Of a stretch of 64,000 nt of DNA, positions 21,001-31,054 are shown in pieces. Under the pieces are notes generated by a model. That model searched no databases and had not been told where the DNA came from. It worked only from the letters and a program-made list of their open reading frames with translations. This stretch comes from Ceratopteris richardii. Lineage: Eukaryota; Streptophyta; Polypodiopsida; Polypodiales; Pteridaceae. The DNA lies in NCBI GenBank assembly GCA_020310875.1, contig CM035406.1, positions 88,047,664 to 88,111,663 of the forward strand, given 5' to 3'. Each line of letters starts with the position of its first letter. Positions within the stretch are counted from its first letter, which is position 1. The translations under genes and the position numbers were made by a program.

Positions 21001-22235
21001 CATCTAGAAATTGGAATCTTTATCAACTTGATGTAAAGAATGCTTTCTTGAATGGATGGATTTCTGAGGAAGTGTATATGGCACAACCTCCTGGATATGA
21101 GGATGCACATCATCCTAACTATGTATGCAAACTAAAGAAAGCTTTGTATGGATTGAAGCAAGCTCCAAGAGCTTGGAATTTCAGATTGGTTACTTATTTG
21201 CAGGACCAAGGATTCAAAGCTAGCAAGGCGGATACCTCTTTGTTCATAAAGAGGAATGGATCTGAAGTGATCTATTTATGTGTGTATGTTGATGATATTA
21301 TTATCACAGGCAATGATCTTGAAGGAATCAAACAGGTAAAGAGTCAAATGAAGGAGGAGTTCAAAATAAGTGACCTCGGACCACTCACTTATTTTCTTGG
21401 ATTGGAGTTGATCTACACAGATTCAGGTATATACATCACACAAAGGAAGTATGTCCATGACATGCTCGTCAAGTTCAAGATGGAAAATACAAAGTGTGCA
21501 GGTACACCTATGGAGCAAAATCATAAGCTTAGTGCTTATGAAGGAGAGCCAATTGAAGACATCACAAGCTATCAAAGCTTGGTTGGAAGTTTGAACTATG
21601 CAACACTCACAAGGGTGGATATATGCTATAGTGTTAGCATATTGAGTCAGTTTATGCATAAGCCGAGAAGACCACATATGGAAGCGGCCAAGCGAGTCCT
21701 CAAGTACCTAAAGGGGACCATGAATGAAGGTTTGTTTTATTCATATACTTCAGATATTGAGCTAAAGGTCTACTCAGATGCAGATTGGGCCGGATCTAAA
21801 GATGATAGAAGAAGCACATCAGGGTATATATCATTTGCAGGTTCAAAAATCATTTCTTGGTCATCGAAGAAGCAACCAACCGTGGCATTATCTTCTACTG
21901 AAGCTGAATATAGAGGTTTGGCTAATGCAACTCAAGAAATCATGTGGTTAAAATCTTTGTACACAGATCTTGGACTTCATTCTTCAACACCTCACATTTT
22001 TGGTGACAACACAAGCTCATTACATCTAGCAGCTAATCCAGTATACCATGCTAGAACCAAGCATATTGAAGTCCACTACCATTATGTAAGGGAGAAGCTA
22101 ATGAGCAAGGATATTCAACTATCCTATGTCTCTACAGATATGCAATGTGCAGACATGTTAACTAAAGCTCTTGATGGTACGAAGTTAAGTAGATTCAAGT
22201 TGATGATTGGCTTGCAGGAAATCAAGGACAATTGA
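18027..22235 (+). CDS. Copia gag-pol polyprotein, first copy
   Basis: 1402 codons in one open frame, the usual size for a plant Copia element. Order: gag (UBN2-like, residues ~15-200), Arg/Gly- and Asn-rich region with a CX2CX4HX4C knuckle at ~268, protease with catalytic DSG at ~366, integrase zinc module (HKRLAHIG...CEACQLGK, ~505-555), integrase core (HTDVWGP, SDGGGEY, GVAERRN), RT_2 domain (KARLVAKGFAQ through YVDD at ~1086) and RNase H ([14 protein letters not shown], ~1250-1340). Start chosen because it lies 26 bp after the LTR and before conserved gag sequence. The frame looks whole. Copia lineage below superfamily not assigned. Confidence 0.95.
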   Translation: MGDGFPSTIDKLDRNNYPAWSLRMEAYLQGRNLYGFISGDEAMPTMRNKGQPSHEEVEGLSNWCSKDALARSYILNSISDFLLPHVKGCKTSRETWNALASFFSSNTRARKNQLWMEFTTMKKSPKQNVTDYVTKMKEISDQLGSIGEVIEEEQIIRQIMNGIKADDKWESFTTAMDLYMDMHVPDLNTLMGQLFTHEAKISKGGESSRGNQTSALYSDKAKVKDKSKNRKNEDEGSSFQANFAGRGRARGRGRSGKQGRGRFQSSQPCNICGLSNHTTEECFRNPRNSRGRGFNRGGYGSNRGRYNGGYNNNYYNNNYNNNNNYQSGHRGRRDYNNYAEDQSQEDSLLIMNLSTKKGKDDDHIFYIDSGCSNHVAGNVALLSDLEDPHNKHEVQTGDDTKHSVEKIGNVKTSDGNMNLLSKVLYVPTITKNLISVGQIVEKGLQVRFNRFGAYVEDPRQGFRRIAKGEKTGRLFTFEVEDTKNIALFSYGSQTLTELEIWHKRLAHIGERTLKQICRDQSVLGLPNITRQHMIYKCEACQLGKAHRQPFNKKGYMYQNPLDLVHTDVWGPSKEPSISGSRYYVSFIDDCSRWTILFFMKHKDEVFNCFKKYIALVENQTGRTLKRLRSDGGGEYFSSEFDAFLHERGIKREVTTRYTPELNGVAERRNRAIVEAARSMLNEKGLPNYLWAEAVSTATYLINRLPSKSLDGTTPYEVWNGRRPSLEHCKIFGCLAYAHIPSQVRGKLDPKAEKCVFIGYDQNQKGYRLYNPTNKGFSVSRDVIFDENKSWFDDDRKVKLPYDLDEDFPSLQPKEPKQIEESDSEIDLEDLERLKLWKNKGKAKMQDATYGPESSHQPLRRSSREKKKPERFGYDTSLVTKHSIYIAKDSTNEEPTTFEEAQSKKAWRDAMDEEMEALKENDTWELVPNKPSMKIIGSRWIYKIKRNPDGSINRHKARLVAKGFAQTHGIDYEETFSPVAKMPTIRVLISLAASRNWNLYQLDVKNAFLNGWISEEVYMAQPPGYEDAHHPNYVCKLKKALYGLKQAPRAWNFRLVTYLQDQGFKASKADTSLFIKRNGSEVIYLCVYVDDIIITGNDLEGIKQVKSQMKEEFKISDLGPLTYFLGLELIYTDSGIYITQRKYVHDMLVKFKMENTKCAGTPMEQNHKLSAYEGEPIEDITSYQSLVGSLNYATLTRVDICYSVSILSQFMHKPRRPHMEAAKRVLKYLKGTMNEGLFYSYTSDIELKVYSDADWAGSKDDRRSTSGYISFAGSKIISWSSKKQPTVALSSTEAEYRGLANATQEIMWLKSLYTDLGLHSSTPHIFGDNTSSLHLAANPVYHARTKHIEVHYHYVREKLMSKDIQLSYVSTDMQCADMLTKALDGTKLSRFKLMIGLQEIKDN

Positions 22236-22263
22236 AGACTTATTTGGAGGCCAAGCATGTTAG

Positions 22264-22277
22264 GCTTGAGGGGGAGC
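22264..22277 (+). promoter_or_regulatory. Polypurine tract, first Copia interior
   Basis: CTTGAGGGGGAGC abuts LTR2. The matching tract before LTR3 is at 27619-27632. Confidence 0.88.
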
Positions 22278-23355
22278 TGTTGGTGCATTTTGCCCAAGCC
22301 TACATGCTTGATATGCTTGATATTATCCTCATTTGTAAGTCACATGAGTAGTCATGTGAACACCTCTTGTAAAAGAGTACATTTTATCTCTTGTAAATGG
22401 AAAAAGAAAAAAGGAAAAGGATGGCTTACCTCATCCATGATGTAAAAGCAAATTCATGGCTCCAACTACCAAAATCACGAATTTTTGAGCTGAGGGAATC
22501 TCTCCTAACTTTGGGGATCACTTTTAGGTGGAGCCATTCGAATTCGAATTCAAAACTCCCTCCAAGAATAGCTATAAAAGGAGCAAGAAGGAAGAGGCGA
22601 TTAGCAAGCCTTGTACGTGACCACTTCATGTCATTTTGTAGAGATTGAAGAGCTTACTCCATAGCTCTATCATTCTACTCCCATTGTGCAAAGATTCATT
22701 GCCAATGTGGTTGTAATCATATGCGAATCTATACATTTATTATCATCTACCTCTCTGTTTTGTTCTCTGCTATACTCACTCAGAGCAGTAACTTCAGAAG
22801 GTCCTACCTCGAGTTTTACTGAACCTTTTTCAGTGTTTTAAAGTGCGTTGGATAGCTCTCACTGTCTAGTTTCTACATATAAATTTTCAAGGTCATTGGA
22901 TTTATACTTTTGGAGATATCTGCATTTTACTGCTTACTGGTCTATCTCTGCAGAGCCCCGAGAATTGTGGGAATGTTCCAGAACTTGATGAAACTTGTTC
23001 TCAGTGCTCAGTCCATCATTTGAAGTGTTTTAACTTGGAATAGGAAGCTTGCTAAGTCTATTTGCTATGCCCAAAAGGAATTTTTCTAATTCCTTCCAGG
23101 TTGAGAGCACTGTTCATTTTTTCCAGCAGGTGTATGTCCAAAAATAGCAAGTTTTGGGAGCTAGTCATTTCGCAACTTGTCGGTCTTGACTTAAACTTTT
23201 GGGATACATGTTCCAAAGTACTTGGCTGATATTTTGGTGGATTTAGGAAGCTCAAAGGGTCTACTAATCAACTCTGAAGTCTCAGTTGGCTGGTGTGAAG
23301 CTGGTTGTAGCGGCACCTACTCATCTTTGGATTGCATCCACCATCTCTCTTCACA
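22278..23355 (+). repeat. Copia LTR2 (shared middle LTR)
   Basis: 1078 bp. It serves at once as 3' LTR of the first interior and 5' LTR of the second. It shares most diagnostic bases with LTR3 and has about one private difference. It is bordered by a polypurine tract on the left and a primer site on the right, with no target duplication of its own. Confidence 0.95.
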
Positions 23356-23356
23356 G

Positions 23357-23368
23357 TGGTATCAGAGC
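23357..23368 (+). promoter_or_regulatory. Primer-binding site (initiator tRNA-Met), second interior
   Basis: TGGTATCAGAGC one base after LTR2, identical to the site at 18002-18013. Confidence 0.93.
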
Positions 23369-23381
23369 ATAGTCAAGCAAC

Positions 23382-26300
23382 ATGGGAGATGGATTTCCAT
23401 CAACAATTGACAAATTGGATCGAAACAACTACCCGGCATGGTCTCTAAGGATGGAGGCTTACCTTCAAGGAAGGAATCTATATGGATTCATATCCGGAGA
23501 TGAAGCAATGCCAACCATGAGGAACAAAGGGCAACCATCACATGAAGAAGTGGAAGGACTTTCGAATTGGTGTTCGAAGGATGCACTTGCAAGGTCCTAT
23601 ATTCTAAACTCAATCTCTGATTTTCTTTTACCTCATGTCAAGGGATGCAAGACATCAAGAGAAACCTGGAATGCACTTGCTTCTTTCTTCTCTTCCAACA
23701 CTCGAGCAAGGAAGAACCAATTGTGGATGGAGTTCACAACAATGAAGAAAAGCCCGAAGCAAAATGTGACTGATTATGTCACAAAGATGAAGGAGATTTC
23801 CGACCAACTTGGAAGCATTGGAGAGGTAATTGAAGAGGAGCAAATCATAAGACAAATCATGAATGGAATCAAAGCAGACGACAAGTGGGAGTCATTCACA
23901 ACAGCCATGGATTTATACATGGATATGCATGTACCCGACCTCAACACACTCATGGGCCAACTCTTCACTCATGAAGCAAAGATTAGCAAAGGTGGTGAGT
24001 CCTCAAGAGGTAATCAAACTTCTGCCTTATATTCTGATAAAGCTAAGGTCAAGGACAAGTCAAAGAATAGAAAGAATGAAGATGAAGGAAGCTCTTTCCA
24101 AGCAAACTTTGCAGGTAGAGGACGAGCTAGAGGAAGAGGCAGAAGTGGAAAGCAAGGCAGGGGGAGATTCCAATCATCTCAACCTTGCAACATATGTGGC
24201 TTATCTAACCATACTACTGAAGAATGTTTCAGGAACCCGAGGAACTCAAGAGGAAGAGGATTCAATAGAGGTGGCTATGGATCAAATAGAGGCAGGTACA
24301 ATGGAGGCTACAACAACAACTACTACAACAACAATTACAACAACAACAACAACTATCAAAGTGGCCATAGAGGAAGAAGAGATTACAATAACTATGCAGA
24401 GGACCAAAGTCAAGAAGATTCATTATTGATTATGAATCTATCAACGAAGAAGGGTAAGGATGATGATCACATATTTTACATTGATTCGGGATGCTCGAAC
24501 CATGTAGCAGGAAATGTGGCTTTACTTTCTGATTTGGAAGATCCTCATAACAAGCATGAAGTGCAGACAGGAGATGACACAAAGCACTCAGTGGAGAAGA
24601 TAGGTAATGTGAAGACATCAGATGGGAATATGAACCTCTTAAGCAAAGTCTTGTATGTCCCTACAATTACCAAAAATTTAGTAAGTGTTGGACAGATTGT
24701 TGAAAAAGGATTGCAGGTTAGATTCAATCGATTTGGAGCATATGTTGAAGACCCAAGGCAAGGCTTTCGAAGGATTGCCAAAGGAGAAAAGACAGGAAGG
24801 CTTTTCACTTTTGAAGTGGAAGATACAAAGAACATAGCTTTGTTTAGCTATGGATCTCAAACTCTAACAGAGTTGGAGATATGGCACAAAAGGCTTGCTC
24901 ACATTGGTGAGAGGACACTCAAACAGATTTGCAGGGACCAAAGTGTACTTGGTTTGCCTAATATCACAAGGCAACACATGATTTATAAGTGTGAAGCTTG
25001 TCAACTCGGCAAGGCTCATAGACAACCTTTCAATAAGAAAGGATATATGTATCAAAATCCTTTGGATCTAGTGCACACGGATGTGTGGGGTCCAAGTAAG
25101 GAGCCATCTATATCAGGCTCAAGATATTATGTGTCTTTCATAGATGATTGTAGCAGGTGGACCATTCTGTTTTTCATGAAGCACAAGGATGAAGTGTTTA
25201 ATTGCTTTAAGAAGTATATTGCTCTTGTTGAAAACCAAACAGGTAGGACTTTGAAACGACTCAGATCAGATGGTGGAGGAGAATACTTCTCTTCTGAATT
25301 TGATGCCTTCTTGCATGAAAGAGGCATTAAAAGGGAAGTCACTACAAGGTATACACCCGAACTCAATGGTGTAGCAGAGAGGAGGAACAGAGCTATTGTC
25401 GAAGCTGCAAGGTCCATGCTCAATGAAAAGGGATTGCCGAACTACCTATGGGCAGAGGCTGTGTCTACAGCCACATATCTCATAAATAGACTTCCATCTA
25501 AGTCACTAGATGGAACCACTCCATATGAAGTGTGGAATGGAAGAAGACCTAGTCTAGAGCATTGTAAAATCTTTGGATGCTTAGCCTATGCTCACATTCC
25601 TTCTCAAGTAAGAGGGAAATTGGATCCCAAGGCAGAGAAGTGTGTATTCATTGGTTATGATCAAAACCAAAAAGGATATAGATTGTACAATCCAACCAAT
25701 AAAGGATTTTCTGTGAGTAGAGATGTAATTTTTGATGAAAACAAATCATGGTTTGATGATGACAGGAAAGTGAAGCTGCCATATGACTTGGATGAAGATT
25801 TTCCATCACTTCAACCAAAGGAGCCAAAGCAGATTGAAGAAAGTGATTCGGAGATTGACCTAGAAGACTTGGAAAGACTAAAGCTATGGAAGAACAAAGG
25901 TAAAGCAAAGATGCAGGATGCTACATATGGACCCGAGAGCTCACATCAACCACTTAGAAGGTCTTCGAGGGAGAAGAAGAAACCAGAGAGGTTTGGTTAT
26001 GATACTTCTTTGGTCACCAAGCACTCAATCTACATTGCAAAGGATTCAACCAATGAAGAACCTACCACATTCGAAGAAGCACAAAGCAAGAAAGCTTGGA
26101 GAGATGCAATGGATGAAGAAATGGAAGCCTTGAAGGAGAATGACACTTGGGAGCTTGTACCTAACAAGCCATCTATGAAGATAATCGGATCTCGATGGAT
26201 ATACAAAATCAAGAGGAATCCAGATGGAAGTATAAATAGACACAAAGCAAGGTTAGTTGCTAAAGGGTTTGCTCAAACCCATGGTATTGATTATGAGGAG

Positions 26301-27590
26301 ACTTTCTCTCCTGTTGCAAAAATGCCTACAATTAGGGTTCTCATAAGTCTTGCTGCATCTAGAAATTGGAATCTTTATCAACTTGATGTAAAGAATGCTT
26401 TCTTGAATGGATGGATTTCTGAGGAAGTGTATATGGCACAACCTCCTGGATATGAGGATGCACATCATCCTAACTATGTATGCAAACTAAAGAAAGCTTT
26501 GTATGGATTGAAGCAAGCTCCAAGAGCTTGGAATTTCAGATTGGTTACTTATTTGCAGGACCAAGGATTCAAAGCTAGCAAGGCGGATACCTCTTTGTTC
26601 ATAAAGAGGAATGGATCTGAAGTGATCTATTTATGTGTGTATGTTGATGATATTATTATCACAGGCAATGATCTTGAAGGAATCAAACAGGTAAAGAGTC
26701 AAATGAAGGAGGAGTTCAAAATAAGTGACCTCGGACCACTCACTTATTTTCTTGGATTGGAGTTGATCTACACAGATTCAGGTATATACATCACACAAAG
26801 GAAGTATGTCCATGACATGCTCGTCAAGTTCAAGATGGAAAATACAAAGTGTGCAGGTACACCTATGGAGCAAAATCATAAGCTTAGTGCTTATGAAGGA
26901 GAGCCAATTGAAGACATCACAAGCTATCAAAGCTTGGTTGGAAGTTTGAACTATGCAACACTCACAAGGGTGGATATATGCTATAGTGTTAGCATATTGA
27001 GTCAGTTTATGCATAAGCCGAGAAGACCACATATGGAAGCGGCCAAGCGAGTCCTCAAGTACCTAAAGGGGACCATGAATGAAGGTTTGTTTTATTCATA
27101 TACTTCAGATATTGAGCTAAAGGTCTACTCAGATGCAGATTGGGCCGGATCTAAAGATGATAGAAGAAGCACATCAGGGTATATATCATTTGCAGGTTCA
27201 AAAATCATTTCTTGGTCATCGAAGAAGCAACCAACCGTGGCATTATCTTCTACTGAAGCTGAATATAGAGGTTTGGCTAATGCAACTCAAGAAATCATGT
27301 GGTTAAAATCTTTGTACACAGATCTTGGACTTCATTCTTCAACACCTCACATTTTTGGTGACAACACAAGCTCATTACATCTAGCAGCTAATCCAGTATA
27401 CCATGCTAGAACCAAGCATATTGAAGTCCACTACCATTATGTAAGGGAGAAGCTAATGAGCAAGGATATTCAACTATCCTATGTCTCTACAGATATGCAA
27501 TGTGCAGACATGTTAACTAAAGCTCTTGATGGTACGAAGTTAAGTAGATTCAAGTTGATGATTGGCTTGCAGGAAATCAAGGACAATTGA
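23382..27590 (+). CDS. Copia gag-pol polyprotein, second copy
   Basis: 1402 codons with the same domain order as the copy at 18027-22235. I see one amino-acid difference between the two (Ile versus Val in the region between protease and integrase). Short frames in the other five frames are likewise unchanged except at that site, so the DNA is near identical. All catalytic motifs listed for the first copy are present. The frame looks whole. Transcription would start in LTR2, which lies directly upstream. Confidence 0.95.
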   Translation: MGDGFPSTIDKLDRNNYPAWSLRMEAYLQGRNLYGFISGDEAMPTMRNKGQPSHEEVEGLSNWCSKDALARSYILNSISDFLLPHVKGCKTSRETWNALASFFSSNTRARKNQLWMEFTTMKKSPKQNVTDYVTKMKEISDQLGSIGEVIEEEQIIRQIMNGIKADDKWESFTTAMDLYMDMHVPDLNTLMGQLFTHEAKISKGGESSRGNQTSALYSDKAKVKDKSKNRKNEDEGSSFQANFAGRGRARGRGRSGKQGRGRFQSSQPCNICGLSNHTTEECFRNPRNSRGRGFNRGGYGSNRGRYNGGYNNNYYNNNYNNNNNYQSGHRGRRDYNNYAEDQSQEDSLLIMNLSTKKGKDDDHIFYIDSGCSNHVAGNVALLSDLEDPHNKHEVQTGDDTKHSVEKIGNVKTSDGNMNLLSKVLYVPTITKNLVSVGQIVEKGLQVRFNRFGAYVEDPRQGFRRIAKGEKTGRLFTFEVEDTKNIALFSYGSQTLTELEIWHKRLAHIGERTLKQICRDQSVLGLPNITRQHMIYKCEACQLGKAHRQPFNKKGYMYQNPLDLVHTDVWGPSKEPSISGSRYYVSFIDDCSRWTILFFMKHKDEVFNCFKKYIALVENQTGRTLKRLRSDGGGEYFSSEFDAFLHERGIKREVTTRYTPELNGVAERRNRAIVEAARSMLNEKGLPNYLWAEAVSTATYLINRLPSKSLDGTTPYEVWNGRRPSLEHCKIFGCLAYAHIPSQVRGKLDPKAEKCVFIGYDQNQKGYRLYNPTNKGFSVSRDVIFDENKSWFDDDRKVKLPYDLDEDFPSLQPKEPKQIEESDSEIDLEDLERLKLWKNKGKAKMQDATYGPESSHQPLRRSSREKKKPERFGYDTSLVTKHSIYIAKDSTNEEPTTFEEAQSKKAWRDAMDEEMEALKENDTWELVPNKPSMKIIGSRWIYKIKRNPDGSINRHKARLVAKGFAQTHGIDYEETFSPVAKMPTIRVLISLAASRNWNLYQLDVKNAFLNGWISEEVYMAQPPGYEDAHHPNYVCKLKKALYGLKQAPRAWNFRLVTYLQDQGFKASKADTSLFIKRNGSEVIYLCVYVDDIIITGNDLEGIKQVKSQMKEEFKISDLGPLTYFLGLELIYTDSGIYITQRKYVHDMLVKFKMENTKCAGTPMEQNHKLSAYEGEPIEDITSYQSLVGSLNYATLTRVDICYSVSILSQFMHKPRRPHMEAAKRVLKYLKGTMNEGLFYSYTSDIELKVYSDADWAGSKDDRRSTSGYISFAGSKIISWSSKKQPTVALSSTEAEYRGLANATQEIMWLKSLYTDLGLHSSTPHIFGDNTSSLHLAANPVYHARTKHIEVHYHYVREKLMSKDIQLSYVSTDMQCADMLTKALDGTKLSRFKLMIGLQEIKDN

Positions 27591-27618
27591 AGACTTATTT
27601 GGAGGCCAAGCATGTTAG

Positions 27619-27632
27619 GCTTGAGGGGGAGC
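27619..27632 (+). promoter_or_regulatory. Polypurine tract, second Copia interior
   Basis: Same purine-rich tract as at 22264-22277, directly before LTR3. Confidence 0.88.
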
Positions 27633-28710
27633 TGTTGGTGCATTTTGCCCAAGCCTACATGCTTGATATGCTTGATATTATCCTCATTTGTAAGTCACAT
27701 GAGTAGTCATGTGAACACCTCTTGTAAAAGAGTACATTTTATCTCTTGTAAATGGAAAAAGAAAAAAGGAAAAGGATGGCTTACCTCATCCATGATGTAA
27801 AAGCAAATTCATGGCTCCAACTACCAAAATCACGAATTTTTGAGCTGAGGGAATCTCTCCTAACTTTGGGGATCACTTTTAGGTGGAGCCATTCGAATTC
27901 GAATTCAAAACTCCCTCCAAGAATAGCTATAAAAGGAGCAAGAAGGAAGAGGCGATTAGCAAGCCTTGTACGTGACCACTTCATGTCATTTTGTAGAGAT
28001 TGAAGAGCTTACTCCATAGCTCTATCATTCTACTCCCATTGTGCAAAGATTCATTGCCAATGTGGTTGTAATCATATGCGAATCTATACATTTATTATCA
28101 TCTACCTCTCTGTTTTGTTCTCTGCTATACTCACTCAGAGCAGTAACTTCAGAAGGTCCTATCTCGAGTTTTACTGAACCTTTTTCAATGTTTTAAAGTG
28201 CGTTGGATAGCTCTCACTGTCTAGTTTTTACATATAAATTTTCAAGGTCATTGGATTTATACTTTTGGAGATATCTGCATTTTACTGCTTACTAGTCTAT
28301 CTCTGCAGAGCCCCGAGAATTGTGGGAATGTTCCAGAACTTGATGAAACTTGTTCTCAGTGCTCAGTCCATCATTTGAAGTGTTTTAACTTGGAATAGGA
28401 AGCTTGCTAAGTCTATTTGCTATGCCCAAAAGGAATTTTTCTAATTCCTTCCAGGTTGAGAGCACTGTTCATTTTTTCCAGCAGGTGTATGTCCAAAAAT
28501 AGCAAGTTTTGGGAGCTAGTCATTTCGCAACTTGTCGGTCTTGACTTAAACTTTTGGGATACATGTTCCAAAGTACTTGGCTGATATTTTGGTGGATTTA
28601 GGAAGCTCAAAGGGTCTACTAATCAACTCTGAAGTCTCAGTTGGCTGGTGTGAAGCTGGTTGTAGCGGCACCTACTCATCTTTGGATTGCATCCACCATC
28701 TCTCTTCACA
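27633..28710 (+). repeat. Copia LTR3
   Basis: 1078 bp, followed immediately by the ACATT target duplication (28711-28715). Its apparent private changes are about three transitions. The minus-strand frame of element A continues by chance for about 40 bp into this LTR. Confidence 0.95.
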
Positions 28711-28715
28711 ACATT

Positions 28716-31048
28716 GTCTTAGATATCCATCTCGTCCTCTTTTGTATAGGTTATCGCCAATAAGTGAATAATCTTGAGCTTCCTGCTCTAGACTGCGTTG
28801 TCGTGCTAAGGTCATTCCTTGAGGGAATGTGTTCGTCCTCAAGTATGTCACTAACAATTCACTCCAGTCTGGTGTGAGAGACACGTGATATAATGTAGCA
28901 TGCTCTACTGGTGGTCTTTCACAACAAACATGGCATTCTTTACACAACTTGTAGACATCTGCTTCCATCGAAGGCCAATATACTCCTAGTCTATGCAGAG
29001 TCTGTAATGTTCGATGTTTTGAATGATGTTGCTTTAATGCACCTACGTGTGCTAATTGCAACCAATTCGCATGTTCCGATTCATCTACACAACAAGCAAG
29101 AATCTTTTGATTATCCTGTTTATATATGCTTCCTGCCATTATTTGGTATCTCTGAGACTTGGTAATCTCTCCCTCTTTGATCTTTATCCTAGGATTCTTG
29201 GGTCCATATGTGAGAATAGGGACTATAGGCTTAGCCCATTCTGGTGCTATCTCAAGATTAAACAAGTATGCATCTGGTAGATCATCCGCTACTCCTTGAG
29301 GAGCTTCTCCTGAGGTTAATCTCGAAAGGTGGTCAACTCTAAGATGTGTCTTTCCTTTCCTGACTATGACTTCAAAATCATACTCCATGAGTAATAGAAA
29401 CCAACGTATCAATCGTCCGGTGTTACATGGTTTGTTGACTAAGTACAATAGGGCTTGATGATCTGTAAAGAACTTGAACTTATTGGCCAACAAGTAGTGC
29501 CTAAAATTCTTTACTGCATAGATCATCCCTAATCCTTCTCGTTCCGTCGTGGTGTAATTTCTTTCTGCTGCGTTCAATTGTCTACTAGCGTAAGCTATGG
29601 GGAGATCTATGTTACCTTCATTCGTGGGTTGTGCTAACACACATCCTATGGCGTAATTGGATGCATCCACATGTACATGGAATGGTTTACTCCAATTTGG
29701 GGTTGTCAATATAGGTGCTGAGCACAAGCGTCGTTTAAGTTCATTGAATGAATTTTCACATTCATCTGTCCATTCAAAGTTGGTTAAAAGAGAGTACAAA
29801 GGCTTGGCTATGATTGCATACATGTGTATGAATCTCCTATAATAACCGCAATGGCCCATAAATGCTTGTACCTCTTTCACATTAGTTGGTCTAGGTAATT
29901 CTGCAATTACTTTCACCTTTTCTTCATCCGTAGAGATTCCATTTTTTGACACAATGTGTCCTAGAATTTTGCCTTGTCTGACCATGAAAACGCATTTTTC
30001 TGGGTTCAAACAAACTTGATATTCTCGACATTTGTCAAATATTTGCCTTAACTCTGGGATATGTGTCTGTCTTACATTTGAATGAGCACATAAGTCATCG
30101 ACATAAACTTCTAAACTCTTGCGTAAGAATTCTTTAAAAACATGACACATGAGTCGCTGGAAAGTGGCGGGTGCATTTGTTAAGCCAAATGGCATTACCC
30201 GAAATGCAAATATGCCCCATTCAGTGGCAAATGCCGTCTTGTGTTGGTCCTCTGGAGCAATGGCTACTTGATTATAGCTTGAAAATCCATCAAGAAAGCT
30301 GTAAACTTCCTTGCCCGCAACTCTTTCCAATAGATGTTCCGTGATAGGAAGAGGATAACTATCTCTAATCGTTGCGGCATTTAACTTTTTTAAGGTTAAT
30401 ACACACACGCAATTTTCCATTCTTCTTGGGCACAACCACAATGGGAGATACCCATTCGGTATGCTCAATTTCGTAAATGAATCCTGCTTCTATCAAGCGA
30501 TCTATCTCCTCTTTAATCTTCGCAGCGTAGTTATCATTGTACATGTAAGGTTTCTGTTTTGTCGGTTTTGCATCTGGAGTCATAGGGATTCTATGAGAAC
30601 ATATATCTGGATCTACTCCTTTCAAATCTTTGTAACTCCAAGCAAAAACATCTCTATATTCGCGCAATAGGGCAACTAATTCTTCTTCTTCTTCCTTCGT
30701 CAAATCATGCCCTATGTATGTACATTTTTCTTCTTCTCCTTCGATAGCAACTATTATTTTCTTGGTTTTCTCTCGGTTATCATATACTTGTCCGTCATTC
30801 ACTTTTCTATTAGGCATTCGTACTATGATTCTTCTATCTTCAATTTCATATTTCTTGAAGTTCTCGGGTACTTCAAATAAAGATTCTTCTTTTTCTGACA
30901 TGGTTGCTTTCTTCTTTCTTTTCTTGCCTTCACTCTTGTTAGTCACTTTCGTGGCTAACCTCACCTCATTTGTAATTTCCTCATGTCTCTGAGTGTGAGT
31001 TTCTACTTCGTAAAAATATTCTTCTTCTGATGCAATTGGGGAGTCCAT
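28716..31048 (-). pseudogene. A reverse transcriptase, RNase H and first integrase zinc module
   Basis: Minus-strand pol remains. N-terminal RT with SPIVVVPKKNGKLR-type motif near 30.42-30.47 kb, RT fingers and palm with MPFGLTNAPATFQ, YVDD at about 30.1 kb, RNase H with HVDASNYAIG, TTTEREGLG and TDHQALLYL (29.44-29.7 kb), then the first H2C2 zinc module (AHVGALKQHH...CKECHVC, 28.91-29.11 kb) and the start of a second one. RT and RNase H copy the element RNA into DNA. The Copia array follows immediately. Confidence 0.9.
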
Positions 31049-31054
31049 GATAAT

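Larger units (their letters stand above)
16923..28710 (+). mobile_element. Tandem Copia array: LTR-interior-LTR-interior-LTR
   Basis: 11,788 bp with three LTRs of exactly 1078 bp (16923-18000, 22278-23355, 27633-28710) and two interiors of exactly 4277 bp. Each interior has a tRNA-iMet primer site, a 1402-codon gag-pol frame and a polypurine tract. One ACATT duplication brackets the whole. The interiors are almost identical; one coding difference was seen. LTR2 and LTR3 differ at about 4 sites, and LTR1 differs from them at about 8-10. Both copies look whole. The most likely cause is unequal recombination between LTRs of one insertion on two chromatids; integration of a dimer is an alternative. 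Confidence 0.94.

Noticed and set aside
22278-23355. Middle LTR as a simple half-and-half chimera of LTR1 and LTR3
   Set aside because: It shares LTR3's diagnostic bases both near its left end and near its right end, so a mid-LTR crossover does not fit; a crossover close to the right end remains possible.
28672-28710. Apparent extension of A's pol frame
   Set aside because: This is the end of Copia LTR3, read in the opposite sense.
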